Shown piece after piece: positions 12,159 through 22,313 of a stretch of DNA of 64,000 nucleotides (position 1 is the stretch's first letter; each line of letters begins with the position of its first letter). The notes under the pieces were generated by a model, which worked only from the letters and a program-made list of their open reading frames with translations, did not search any database and was not told the origin of the DNA. A program made the translations under genes and the position numbers. The stretch comes from Melanopsichium pennsylvanicum (taxonomy: Eukaryota > Basidiomycota > Ustilaginomycetes > Ustilaginales), in NCBI GenBank assembly GCA_900208305.1, contig OAPG01000021.1:434001-498000 (forward strand), written 5' to 3'.

Positions 12159-12811
12159 CTAAGCCTTCTCGAAGCGCCAGATGAATGGGACTTGATGAGG
12201 CATCATCGCAACCTAGAACAGCAAGGAGGAAATTGTTGACGCAGTCAGCATTAGCTCTGCTACTGTCCTGAACTTCGATCTGGCCACAACTCGCTGTAGT
12301 GAGACCACTTACCATCGGAGGGTAGACCATAGCAGGGGACATAGCCATGACCAAGTGCTCGCCGCCTCCCTGAGATGGGCATATGCTGATCGAGTGGAAG
12401 AACGGCCCGCGTGCCGTTTGAACGAGAAAGGTCAGAAGGCAAATAAGTTTGCGAAGTCCAATCGATGGGTGCTGGAAAATTCCTTGTGGTCATAGATGGG
12501 ACTTACACAAAGTGGTTGGGTTGCTCCATCGCCATCATCTTGAACTTGCAGGGCTGACGGCCAAGGACCACGGGGCTCGTGGGGTGAAGCTCCTTAGGAT
12601 AACTAGCGCCCACGTTAGGGTCGCTCTTGAGGACAATCAGGTACTCATCGTTTCCCTGCTTTTTGACCTCCCAAATTTGAGCACGCTCGTGTTCGGGAGA
12701 CATGATGGTGAGAGGTCTGTCGAGGTGCATGCCGGTGAGGCAGCCTTCCATGTAGTAGATCCTGTAGGCGCCTTCGACATTCACGTTCTTGGATGCGGGT
12801 GCAAACATCAT
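12159..12811 (-). CDS. I66-type (cospin-like) serine protease inhibitor, beta-trefoil, 143 aa
   Basis: Three exons on the minus strand (12811-12507, 12385-12313, 12212-12159) with canonical GTAAGT donors and pyrimidine-rich acceptors join into 144 codons. No signal peptide is evident. Features of the small fungal beta-trefoil protease inhibitors (MEROPS I66, first described in mushrooms) are the opening GAYRIYYMEGCLTG, the central QIWEVKK, the LIVLK strand, an SPAMVYPPM segment and the typical C-terminal PFIWRFEKA. Two consecutive ATGs (12811, 12808) could serve as start. Family members inhibit trypsin-like or other serine proteases in the cytosol and are thought to protect against fungivores or regulate endogenous proteases; the exact target cannot be read from sequence. 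Assignment to I66 rather than ricin-B-type lectin is by the ends and length. Confidence 0.72.
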
Positions 12812-15122
12812 GTTGAGTAACGTAAGTGGAACGGTCGAGCTTGTTGAAGAAGAGTTGAACGTTGATTGAGACAGGGCACTGCTACCGTGAGAGGCGTTGA
12901 GAAAGTTGAGGATGAGAGACGGGCAAGCTGGTGTGCTACATCGCTCGTATATGTACCTTTCAATCAAGCTACTCGATGCAATGATGCCACTGCTCTTTGC
13001 ATGTTTCCGCCAAAGGGCGCAAGCTAGCTGCCCCGTCTCGACTTGAGCACGGCAGGCATTCGGGAGGAGACTTTTGAGGCATCGATCCCGTGACCATCCT
13101 ATCCGAACAGCAGCAGAGGGTGCAATGCTTCGACACTAACGGTACGGCTGAAGGGGTCACATGTCGTTGGCGACTCTGGCTAGTATTTCAACTGTAGGCA
13201 TTGTTGCTGCTTTTGTACGATCGCAAATGGAGCAAGCCGAGCCCGACGCAGCAGATGATCTGATTCTTCCCAAGATCAACGATTCACCAGCTATTGGATA
13301 CTCGATCGACCGTCCATACCTGAGCTGGGCCTTAGAGGTGAGGATCACACACGACGTCCGTGCCTCGACCTCTGCTGAGTGAGCCAATACGGCCTCTCCG
13401 AGACCATTCGCACAAAATTGAGTCACCATCATCGGAAAGGCCCCGAAATGGTACGAGCACGTGGTCTCAGGCGCAACACCCGACGCTGTTGAAGTGCGAT
13501 TCGCTTGTCACTTTTTGATAGCCCATGGACGAGGCATTCGACAGGTCTCATGTGTGATTTGGCCGTCGGAGACCACAGAGCGCTGTGCTACATGTATCTT
13601 CGCTAAAGCAGTAGTGACAAGTGATTTGGGATGGGTATAGCTAGCCTCCTCGCCCTTAACACTGTCACGAACGACCGTGTGCTCCGACGCTTTTGAGGTC
13701 ACCGGACGAATCGGCGCGTTTCCTATGGATGGTCCAGGTAGGCCAGTTGATGCCCACCGGCTCGGAGTACAGACGACCCGACAGACCTCCATCTCGGTCA
13801 AAGTGAAGGGAAGCTTTTACAAATAATAACTAGATTATTCCTTGTTCAGTCGCCGTTCGTACCTCACTGTCTATTCTCCGTACCAAACAGCCAAACCACA
13901 TCGTATGATATATCGTAATGGTAGCCACAATTTGTAAACTGTGGATCCTGTTTCGTAGTCCATAAGTCCATGACATCGTCACGCCTGCCAAGATGTCTTC
14001 GTAACGTGCCAGATCATCGTATCTGGACAAACAAGGAAGGATGACTCAGCAATAGGGACGCATGGATGGCCCGAGCTCAGTTCCCATCTGTCGTTACGAA
14101 AAGCACAACCATCACGATGACATGGAATTAGGGGCTTTGATCCTAGTCATCCGCCGTACGAATGGTAGAAGGTGCTACGAAGACATCACAATAACATCAA
14201 GGTGATGGATACGAAACCTGTATGGCCAGGTACGAACGGCGACTGAAAAAGGAATAAGCCGGGAGCAGCCCGGGAGGTCAGGAACGCCAAGTGGCCATTT
14301 TCTATCACACTAGCGATGGCCCAAGCTCTGTCGTTGAGTGGGGACAGACGATCCCGATTCGCTGCAACGTCCGCAATAAATCATAGGGCACGTGCAGCTA
14401 TGGACCATGCTTCATTTAGCGGCGTTCCTAGGTACGTCAGATTTCACTCGATAGGGAGAGAGAGAGAGAAGAAAGTAGGAATTGGGCTCGGTTTATTGCA
14501 TTCTTCGAAACGCTTTGGAAGCGGACCGAAAGGTCGGAATACTGTATGGTCCGCAGGTTCACGAGCTGCGCTGCCGAAGAACGACAAGCTTGCCGAGAGT
14601 GGCGTCGCACTGTTGAAACGTCATCTTGCCTCTCTCAAAGCGGCAACGTGGAGGGAATTTGGAAAAGACAGTTTATCTTGAATGCCGGTGGCTTCGGCCA
14701 TTTAAGTATATGTCCGACTCTGCAATATGATACGGTAATTTACGATTTTAAGCTTTCAAGGAACGCACTTAGATCATTTCATCAGGTGCTGCTCGACCTC
14801 TGAATCCATCGAACTGAGTTTAGACATCCTAAGCATCTTTTGGCATCGTCCACGTTGATTCCAGAAGCGAGTTTGTGAACGTGCTCAAGATGTCTGAAAT
14901 CGAGTCCACTTCCGGGCAACTCGGTTGATGTTGCTCATTGGAAGATTTTTCTCCTGGACAACCCCATAGCTAGTGGTTCGATTTTTGTGCCACCTCACGG
15001 CTTTCTTATGTCTTCTGATTAGGAGACAGCTTTCGGACCAGATTCTGGAATGTATATATTGAGCTATTCCCTATTCTGATGCGTCATCATCAAAAATTAG
15101 CGACACCTATAGACCACCAAGA
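12812..15122. other. 2.3 kb intergenic region
   Basis: This contains the promoter of the protease inhibitor (left) and of the SurE-like gene (right). Short frames at 13161-13382 (73 codons, plus) and 14316-14681 (121 codons, plus) lack recognisable domains and are not called. A GATACGGTAATTTACG copy of the dispersed motif lies near 14729. Confidence 0.5.
15053..15060 (+). promoter_or_regulatory. TATA box of the SurE-like gene
   Basis: TATATATT about 63 bases upstream of the ATG, at a plausible distance for a short 5' UTR. Confidence 0.5.
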
Positions 15123-16421
15123 ATGAAGTTCTTTGCTCTCCTGAGTGCGACCCTTGCTTCCTCCGCCGCCATTGCGGCAACCCCTCTCAATGTGAGGCAA
15201 GTCAACACGACCAGCACTGCTGTGTCGTCGTCGGCGTTGGCTACAGGCACTCAGACCTCCTCGTCCTCTACTGCCTCTGCCACCTCCTCCGCTTCTGCTG
15301 GCGGCAACCGCAACGCCACCATCATCGACAGCAACAACTCGACACTATCTTACAACAGCACCATCACTGCCAATGACAGTTCTGTGTACGGCGTCGGTGC
15401 CGCTGGCTTTGCCAACGTCGTCAAGTCCAAAAACCCGCTCAACATTGTCCTCACCAATGACGACAGCTGGGGTTCTGCGAACATCCGTGCTCTGTACTAC
15501 GCCCTCCGCCGAGCTGGACACCGAGTGTTGATGGTGGCTCCTTCTCACAACCAGTCCGGTAAAGGTGGTACTGTTGAGCTTCCCAAGTCTCGCAACCTCA
15601 CTTCGGCCGGTCGAGGTGGGTTCGCACCCGTCGGTGCTCCTTACGCCGGCCTGAACGTCAGCGACCCTGGTCTGCGATACTTCAACGGCACTCCTGCCGC
15701 CTGTGCTGGTTGGGCACTTGACAACGGCGCTGCCAACTTCTTCAACGCTAGCAGCAACGATTCCACTGCTGGTGTTGACCTGATCGTCAGTGGTCCTAAT
15801 GAAGGAACCAACCTCGGTCCCTTCCTCTACACCCTCTCTGGTACCATTGGTGCCTCATATTTTGGTGTCGAGCGTAGTGTGCCAGCTATCGCATTCAGCG
15901 CTTCCACAGATGTGCGAAACTACCCTTCGCTCAACCTCTCTGACCCTGACGATGAGTCGATCAAAATCGCCACCTACTCGTCCAACTTTGTCACTACCAT
16001 CTCGGATGAGGCAAGGACATCCAACTCCAGCGCTCGCATTCTTCCTCTTGGAATCGGTCTGTCCATCAACTTTCCCAAGATCGTTCCAACTGGTAACTGC
16101 ACCAATCTCACTTTCGTCCACACTCGTCTGACGGGTAAGGCCCTCATCGACCGTTTCGTTGTCAATGGCACCACCGGTCTTCCCACTTATCAGGACGATG
16201 CCAGCGACGGAATCAACGCTTGCAACTCTGGAGATTGCTCGCTTCCCGGTGAGACTGATGTGGTCAACAACGGCAATTGCCAAGCTTCGGCTTCGATCTA
16301 CTCGGTTGACTATGATGCACCCATCAACGCTACGCAAAATGTGATCAGCGCTCTCACTACGGGCATCTCCTCCCTCAACTCTGCCAACACCACTAGCTCG
16401 AACAACATCACTTCTGCTTAG
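15123..16421 (+). CDS. Secreted SurE-like acid phosphatase / 5'-nucleotidase, 432 aa
   Basis: Single exon. The N-terminus is a signal peptide (MKFFALLSATLASSAAIAA), followed by a Ser/Thr-rich, probably O-glycosylated stretch to about residue 105. The SurE fold begins with NIVLTNDDSWGS, whose NDD supplies metal-binding residues (bacterial SurE has VNDDGYGSPG), continues with an SxNQSGKGGT-type block, and carries SGPNEGTNLG near residue 222, equivalent to the SGxNxGxNLG metal/substrate motif, followed by GTIGASYFG. Many N-glycosylation sequons and paired cysteines fit an extracellular enzyme. SurE enzymes hydrolyse nucleoside monophosphates and other phosphomonoesters with divalent metal; fungal secreted homologues are annotated as acid phosphatases. 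It is convergent with the Trm82 gene, only 147 bases away. Confidence 0.85.
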   Translation: MKFFALLSATLASSAAIAATPLNVRQVNTTSTAVSSSALATGTQTSSSSTASATSSASAGGNRNATIIDSNNSTLSYNSTITANDSSVYGVGAAGFANVVKSKNPLNIVLTNDDSWGSANIRALYYALRRAGHRVLMVAPSHNQSGKGGTVELPKSRNLTSAGRGGFAPVGAPYAGLNVSDPGLRYFNGTPAACAGWALDNGAANFFNASSNDSTAGVDLIVSGPNEGTNLGPFLYTLSGTIGASYFGVERSVPAIAFSASTDVRNYPSLNLSDPDDESIKIATYSSNFVTTISDEARTSNSSARILPLGIGLSINFPKIVPTGNCTNLTFVHTRLTGKALIDRFVVNGTTGLPTYQDDASDGINACNSGDCSLPGETDVVNNGNCQASASIYSVDYDAPINATQNVISALTTGISSLNSANTTSSNNITSA

Positions 16422-16568
16422 ATATAAATGTTTCATATCTCACGAATAGATCTGACCAGCTTAGAATCGCCATCAATCTTCAGTAGTCGTTGGTTGAAGG
16501 GGTGTGTGTGTGAAAGACACCTTTGGCAGCTGAGTGAATAGCGATTTCAAAGCGTTGCGTGGATAAGA

Positions 16569-18446
16569 TCACTGTGGGGCTGCCTCAGCCTGTTCCTGTG
16601 CCAGACGAATGGCTTCCCTGTTCCGCTCTCTGCCGCGCTCGCGCTTGCCACCCTGCATGGTCTTGACGAGCTTTCGACGCTGCTCGTCATCTCCTTGTGG
16701 GTTTGGAGAAGCGTTGGATGGCTTCGTCTCATCCACCTGAGCAACTCCGATGAGCGACGTGTCGAGTGGGTGGTTGAAGCGGCCTTTGCGTGATGACCTG
16801 GTAGCAATAATTTCGGCAGAGGAAGGCACCTCGATCTTGGGCCAGGTGGTGAGTGCTGGATATAAGCCAAGATGCTCCACAATCGACTGGTCCAGCATTG
16901 CTCTAGGGACTTCTTCGGATTCATTTGTGCTGGGCTCAGTTGCGGACAGAAGTGCTCGAACAAATGGTGAGTTGGCTTGTCGCTCGTATCTGCCAGATGC
17001 ATTGAGGGTGAAAACGCCAGCTTCGATCCCATCGCTGTCTGTCGGCAGTTCCGGGCGGAACTCGGGGCGTGTGTCGAAAGTTGTGATGACAGAAGTGCCG
17101 TTACGTTGAGTAAGGATGAGGTGCAAGATCGGAATAGGCGCTTTCGTAACTCGGATGTGTTCCGAAATGTCGCGGACCTTGTCATCGGACGTGAGTGGTG
17201 ACAATAAAATGCTGACAGGGACATGAAAGAAGGCAGTTGCGCCTTCCACCACGATCAAAAGCTGTGGTTTTCCTTCCGCATCGTTGAATGGGATCAGATT
17301 ACTGATGACGATGACGGGCTTGCTATCCTTGGCATAATGTACGGCGAGAGGCCTCGACTCGACCTGCTCGACAGCTGCTTTGGCGTCTCCGGATTGTTTG
17401 CGTTTGGCAGCTTTGTTGCGCTTGCTTGACACTTGGAGCGCCTTGGACTCTCTCTTCCTCTCCTCTCGATCCCGAGCAAGAACGTAGGGTGCCAAAGCTG
17501 AACTCAACTCGTTGATCGAAAGACAAGCGTCGTCGGATGAAGAGTCTGTTTGTGAAGCGGCACCAGGCTGTGGCAAGGTCCACACTCTCAAAGCGCGGCC
17601 TCCTTCAGAGCTGACGAGACGAAGTTTACCTTCAGAGTCAGGAACGACAACAAGGGCACCGACGAATGCCTCTGAGCCCATCAAGTAACGGTCGATGACG
17701 TACGCCAAATGCTTCTGACCCCATCTCGAGATACGGATATGCTCGTCACGATCGCCAGTGACGATGAATGCGGGTGGTGCGTTATCTTTAGCTGATGGGA
17801 TGAAGGCGAGGCTGGTGACCATGCTTACATGACCCAAGAGGATCTGCATGGAAGGGTCATCGGGCGAGTCCATCTGGTCTTGCTCATCTGCATCTTTGTC
17901 ATTGGCATAAATTGATGCAGAAGGCAGTGTTCGAACATCGTTCTCGTTCACAATAAAGCTGCGGACGTCACCAAATCGATCAATGCAAATGAGCTCTTCA
18001 GATCCGACAGGAGTGGAGCCGCTCGGTGGCATCCAATGCAGAATAGCAGCTCGCTTGGGAAGAAGCTTGATCACGATCTCCTCTCCAAATTTAAAGCCGG
18101 TGATGCCTCCATCGGACGAGCGCTCGAGCTTCCATACTCGAAGCACCTTGTCGTCTCCAGTGAGCGCAAGAAACTTGTCGCTGTGTGAAAAGCTGGCGAG
18201 ACGGGCAAAGCTGATGTGTGGCTGCTCGGCGTACCGTGCTGCATCCGATTGGTCGGGCAGAGTGGGTTGCGGAACAAAGACTGTGGTGGGGATGGCATAG
18301 CTCTTGAAGCTGCTGTTAGCCTGCCCATCGACAAGCTGGACCGAGTTTGCCGAAAGGAAGACGCAAAGATCAGAATGGTGAGCTGCAGCGACGTGGTGAA
18401 ATGGCGCGCTTGCCATTGCGGTGGTGGAAGAACCTGCCTCTGCCAT
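16569..18446 (-). CDS. TRM82: tRNA (guanine-N7)-methyltransferase non-catalytic subunit Trm82, 625 aa
   Basis: WD40 protein. The ATG at 18446 was chosen because the open frame upstream has no ATG and the sequence from MAEAGSS onward is of family type. WD-like blocks are visible: ISFARLASFSHSDKFLALTGDDKVLRVWKL near residues 80-110, GHVSMVTSLAFIPS with TGDRDEHIRISRW near 230-270, and LVSSEGGRALRVWTL near 300-320. A basic, Lys/Arg-rich C-terminus (GGKRERGRERNRE) may contact tRNA. Trm82 is the partner of catalytic Trm8 (human WDR4/METTL1); the complex makes m7G46 in tRNA variable loops. An insert with charged residues (near 350-400) lengthens it relative to the 444-residue yeast protein, which is usual in basidiomycetes. 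Confidence 0.85.
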   Translation of the reverse strand: MAEAGSSTTAMASAPFHHVAAAHHSDLCVFLSANSVQLVDGQANSSFKSYAIPTTVFVPQPTLPDQSDAARYAEQPHISFARLASFSHSDKFLALTGDDKVLRVWKLERSSDGGITGFKFGEEIVIKLLPKRAAILHWMPPSGSTPVGSEELICIDRFGDVRSFIVNENDVRTLPSASIYANDKDADEQDQMDSPDDPSMQILLGHVSMVTSLAFIPSAKDNAPPAFIVTGDRDEHIRISRWGQKHLAYVIDRYLMGSEAFVGALVVVPDSEGKLRLVSSEGGRALRVWTLPQPGAASQTDSSSDDACLSINELSSALAPYVLARDREERKRESKALQVSSKRNKAAKRKQSGDAKAAVEQVESRPLAVHYAKDSKPVIVISNLIPFNDAEGKPQLLIVVEGATAFFHVPVSILLSPLTSDDKVRDISEHIRVTKAPIPILHLILTQRNGTSVITTFDTRPEFRPELPTDSDGIEAGVFTLNASGRYERQANSPFVRALLSATEPSTNESEEVPRAMLDQSIVEHLGLYPALTTWPKIEVPSSAEIIATRSSRKGRFNHPLDTSLIGVAQVDETKPSNASPNPQGDDEQRRKLVKTMQGGKRERGRERNREAIRLAQEQAEAAPQ

Positions 18447-19421
18447 AGTTTCTGAGGTCTGCAGGATGGTGATGGTCTGGTAAACTAGGAGGAATTGCGC
18501 TCGACGATACCACCGAGGTTGTGGTGTCACGTTGCCGTAGGCCTCTTGACTTCTTTTGGGTCCTTCCAACCTCCACCCCACATCTTTTTGCTGGTTGGAG
18601 GCCCAGGAAGAAATATTGCCAAACCCTTGACATCGTGCTTGAAGGAAGCTGAGCAACTCGCACGAATAGAAGAACTCGAGGATTTCAGGGTTGCTTTTTC
18701 GTTTGCCACTGTTCTTGCTTGACTGGTGTCGGGTCAAATCGATCACACTATCACAACACAGCGCGCTGAGGTGACCCTTGTGAGCCAATTTGAAACGGGG
18801 CTCTCCGGAACAAGAAAGGCCGCCCGGAAGCAAAGCAAAGCCTGCTGCCTGGACAAGAGAAATTTCCAATTTTTGTAAGTACAATTTTTAGCAGGTGTTG
18901 TATTGCTTGCAGGGGATCCGAATAGGAAAATTGACAGAGTTAGCTGTTCATAGCTGTTCATAAATACAAACTACCAAGCTCACGAATACAAAACGGGCTA
19001 GCAATCCACATTGAAAGAAAGCTCACCAATCAAGTGTTTGAGGATTGTCACGATGGACAACCGAGAGGTCGAGGCTTGTGGGAGGAAGGAAGCTCTTTCG
19101 GCCGTTCAGTGAATTACGGAGAGCGAGAGCGAGAAGGAACAGACGAAATGAAATCTTTGAAATCACCGAGTCCAGAGAGAGTACGAATCAGTCAGTCAGT
19201 CAGTCAGTCAGTCAATTAATGAGTCGCTCGCCGCTCGCCGCTCGTCGCCATTATTCTCAGCGTTGGTAAGTTGAGCTGCCGAACCGTCTGGTGTCCCAAG
19301 ACTGGAAGGTCCGAAATTGGTCTGATCATCATCAACAACTCTTTCCTCACAATTCCAACACGTCCACCGCCTCACCTCACCTCACCCCACCTCTTCTTTT
19401 CGTCGCACAGCCTCCATCATT
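18447..19421. other. Divergent promoter region between TRM82 and the MPP-beta gene
   Basis: About 975 bases serving two divergently transcribed genes. It contains a short direct repeat (tagctgttca twice near 18943-18962) and an AGTC tetranucleotide repeat (19188-19215), followed by pyrimidine-rich sequence just upstream of the MPP-beta ATG. No further gene is seen. Confidence 0.5.
19188..19215. repeat. AGTC tetranucleotide microsatellite
   Basis: Six to seven head-to-tail copies of cagt/agtc in the 5' region of the MPP-beta gene. Confidence 0.85.
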
Positions 19422-21311
19422 ATGGCTGCTCGTCTCTTTGCACAGTCTTCCTTGAGGCTCGCCCGAGCCCAGAAGGTGCCAGCCACCGCTGCCACCTTCA
19501 ACTTCCGCAACCTTGCTACAGCCGTCTCTCGCCAGCCCATCACCCAGACCACCACCCTCTCCAATGGTCTCACAGTCGCCACCGAGTCCAACCCTTCTGC
19601 TCAGACCGCTACCGTCGGTGTTTGGATCGATGCTGGTTCTCGTGCCGAGACTGACCGCACCAACGGTACCGCCCACTTCCTCGAGCACATGGCTTTCAAG
19701 GGTACGTATGCCGCAATGACAGCCACCACCACATTGCAGCAGTCAACCCGTAACAATGCGCACGAATACAGCCTTGCGCATAGAACATTTGATTTGGCTC
19801 GAACAACGCAATCTATTTGGCATGTCCTCGCATGTCCCACAGTCTCCGACCAACCAGCAATCGGACGTCAAACTTCTCGACAGCTCGTGAGATTGCCGGC
19901 CAGGAGTAGCCAGGCTGTCTTTCCAGCATTTGAGGCGCTTCGATGTGCAGCAAATTCCGACAGCAGACTGTTGATACACACGCGACATTGTTACGGGTGG
20001 ATGACAGCTTAATGGTTACCCTCTTGCCATATCTCGACATCGACACAGAGTCACTGACCTTTGCCTTTTTCCGTATCGTTCCATTGTCATTTTTGGCTTC
20101 TACTGTGCCACCTCCCGTCTCATCGACATCGCAAACACTCCTATCTTGACTCCACAGGAACAGGCAAGCGATCCCAGCACGCCCTCGAGCTCGAGGTCGA
20201 GAACCTCGGTGCCCACCTTAACGCCTACACCTCGCGAGAGCAGACTGTTTACTACGCCAAGGCTTTCCGCAAGGACGTTGACAAGGCCGTCGACATCATC
20301 TCGGATATTCTTCAGAACTCAAAGCTCGAGAACTCGGCCATCGAACGCGAGCGCGATGTGATCCTCCGTGAGCAGGAGGAGGTTGACAAGCTCAAGGAGG
20401 AGGTCGTCTTCGACCACCTTCACTCAGTTGCCTTCCAGGGTCAGCCTCTTGGCCGCACCATTCTCGGCCCAAAGAAGAACATCCTCTCCATCAAGCGTGA
20501 AGACCTTGCCGAGTACATCAAGACCAACTACACTGCTGACCGTATGGTTCTCGTCGGTGCCGGTGGTATCGAGCACGAGTCGCTCGTCAAACTTGCCGAG
20601 CAGCACTTTGGCAACCTCCCCGTCAGTCAGAGCCCCATCAAGCTCGGACAGTCCTCGTCGCCCAAGACCCAGTTTGTTGGTTCCGAGGTCCGAATCCGTG
20701 ACGATACCTCGCCCACCTGCAACTTTGCCCTCGCTGTGGAGGGTGTCTCGTGGAAGTCGCCCGACTACTTCCCTATGCTTGTCCTCCAGTCCATCATGGG
20801 CAACTGGGACCGATCGCTTGGCTCGAGCCCGTTGCTCTCGTCGCGTCTGTCGCACGTTGTCTCGTCAAACAACCTTGCCAACTCGTTCATGCACTTCTCC
20901 ACCTCGTACTCGGACACTGGTCTCTGGGGTGTCTACATGGTCTCGGAGAACTTCCTTCAGCTCGACGATCTTATCCACTTTACTCTTCGCGAGTGGCAGC
21001 GAATGAGCACTGCTCCCACTGAGGGTGAGGTGGAGCGTGCCAAGGCTCAGCTCAAAGCTTCCTTGTTGCTTGGTCTTGACGGCACCACCGCCATTGCCGA
21101 GGACATTGGACGACAACTCGTCACCGCTGGCAAGCGATACACTCCGCAGGAGATTCAGGCCGCCATTGACTCGATCGGCGTTCAGGACATCCAACGTGTG
21201 GCCCGAACCTATTTGTGGGATGCCGACTTTGCCCTGGCCGCACACGGTCAGGTTGAGGGTATTCTCGACTACAACCGAATCCGATCCGATCTCAGTAGCA
21301 TGATCTGGTAA
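19422..21311 (+). CDS. MAS1: Mitochondrial processing peptidase beta subunit, 477 aa
   Basis: Two exons, 19422-19701 and 20158-21311, join at a conserved position (MAFKG/TGKR). Residues 1-~30 are rich in Arg/Ala/Ser and lack acidic residues, a mitochondrial presequence. The inverzincin motif HFLEH (HxxEH, near residue 87) binds catalytic zinc, with the distal Glu in the [20 protein letters not shown] region. This identifies the catalytic beta subunit rather than alpha or the complex III core proteins. MPP removes presequences from imported matrix proteins. The single intron (456 nt) is much longer than other introns of the window. The length matches the family (~460-490). Confidence 0.93.
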
Positions 21312-22313
21312 ACCCGGAGAGCCGGTACAAATCCGACCGAGTCCTAGGTCAACTAGCGCAGTAAATACATTTGTCATTACAACCACCATCATCATCACTA
21401 CCATCATCCAACCATCATTTCTCTGACTCTAGACGTCATCGATTTTTTCGGTGTTGTGCGGAAGATACCGCTTCTCTGAATCTCAATACTTCTCAGCTTG
21501 TACTCTGTGTTTGCGGGTGGGTGTCTCAGTCTGCGAGAGTCTTACGTGATCCTGGCCTTGATCTCGTACGCACGGAAAGCTCGTATGTGCTGGCGCATTG
21601 CAGTTACAGCGTATTCCGTCGTGATCGGACGACGAATTCGATATACGTATTCCCGCCTTAATGTCATGCATGTGTCAGCAGATGTGGACCAGCTGCCTTG
21701 TCTTACACAAGGTTGAAGCTTGCAGAAAGCAAGATGAAGCAGAAGAGTTGAAGGCGTGCCCATCTTGGATCAAAGCGTCATGAGGTGAGAGATTCCAAAA
21801 TCCACACCAGCACAAGACAAAAAGGGCTGCAAGCTGTGTAGTGCCGAATTCGCGAAATCGGAATAATTTTTGCCTGTCTGGAGCCAGCCAGCTAAGCGTG
21901 GTTCAGTACTGTAAGTTTACGGGTCTGTTCAGTAAATAAAATTACAGTAGAGTGAATTTAAATTACTGTACAGTAGAGTGTAGCTATGGGGTGAACGAGC
22001 CACGCACCGCACCAACGCAACGACGGAGAGTATAGGACCGCATCTCATTCCTTTGTGCATCATCCAAAGTAACACACTCTACCGCTAAGAGCCAGTTCAA
22101 TTCGCGTGTCTGTATTGTATTGTACTCACAAACCCCTCGTCACTCCTCCCCGATCCACATCTTATTCTCATCTCTCCCCTCACCTCTTCTCCAGCATTCA
22201 CCTCGACCAACACTCTGCTGCATACAGTTCGGATTGCCTCTGATTTCCAATCAAACACATTACACGTATTTCCAGCACCATCACCTCGCGCACTTGCGTC
22301 TCTTACAGCCAAG
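21312..22313. other. 1.0 kb intergenic region with a cluster of TACTGTA motifs
   Basis: This holds the 3' UTR of the MPP-beta gene and the promoter of the epsin gene. Between 21904 and 21980 there are several overlapping copies of the ACTGTA/GTAAATT motif in both orientations, including a perfect TACTGTACAGTA palindrome near 21964. A pyrimidine-rich leader precedes the epsin ATG. Confidence 0.55.

Noticed and set aside
14316..14681. 121-codon plus-strand frame
   Set aside because: Ser/Arg-rich chance composition, no domain.
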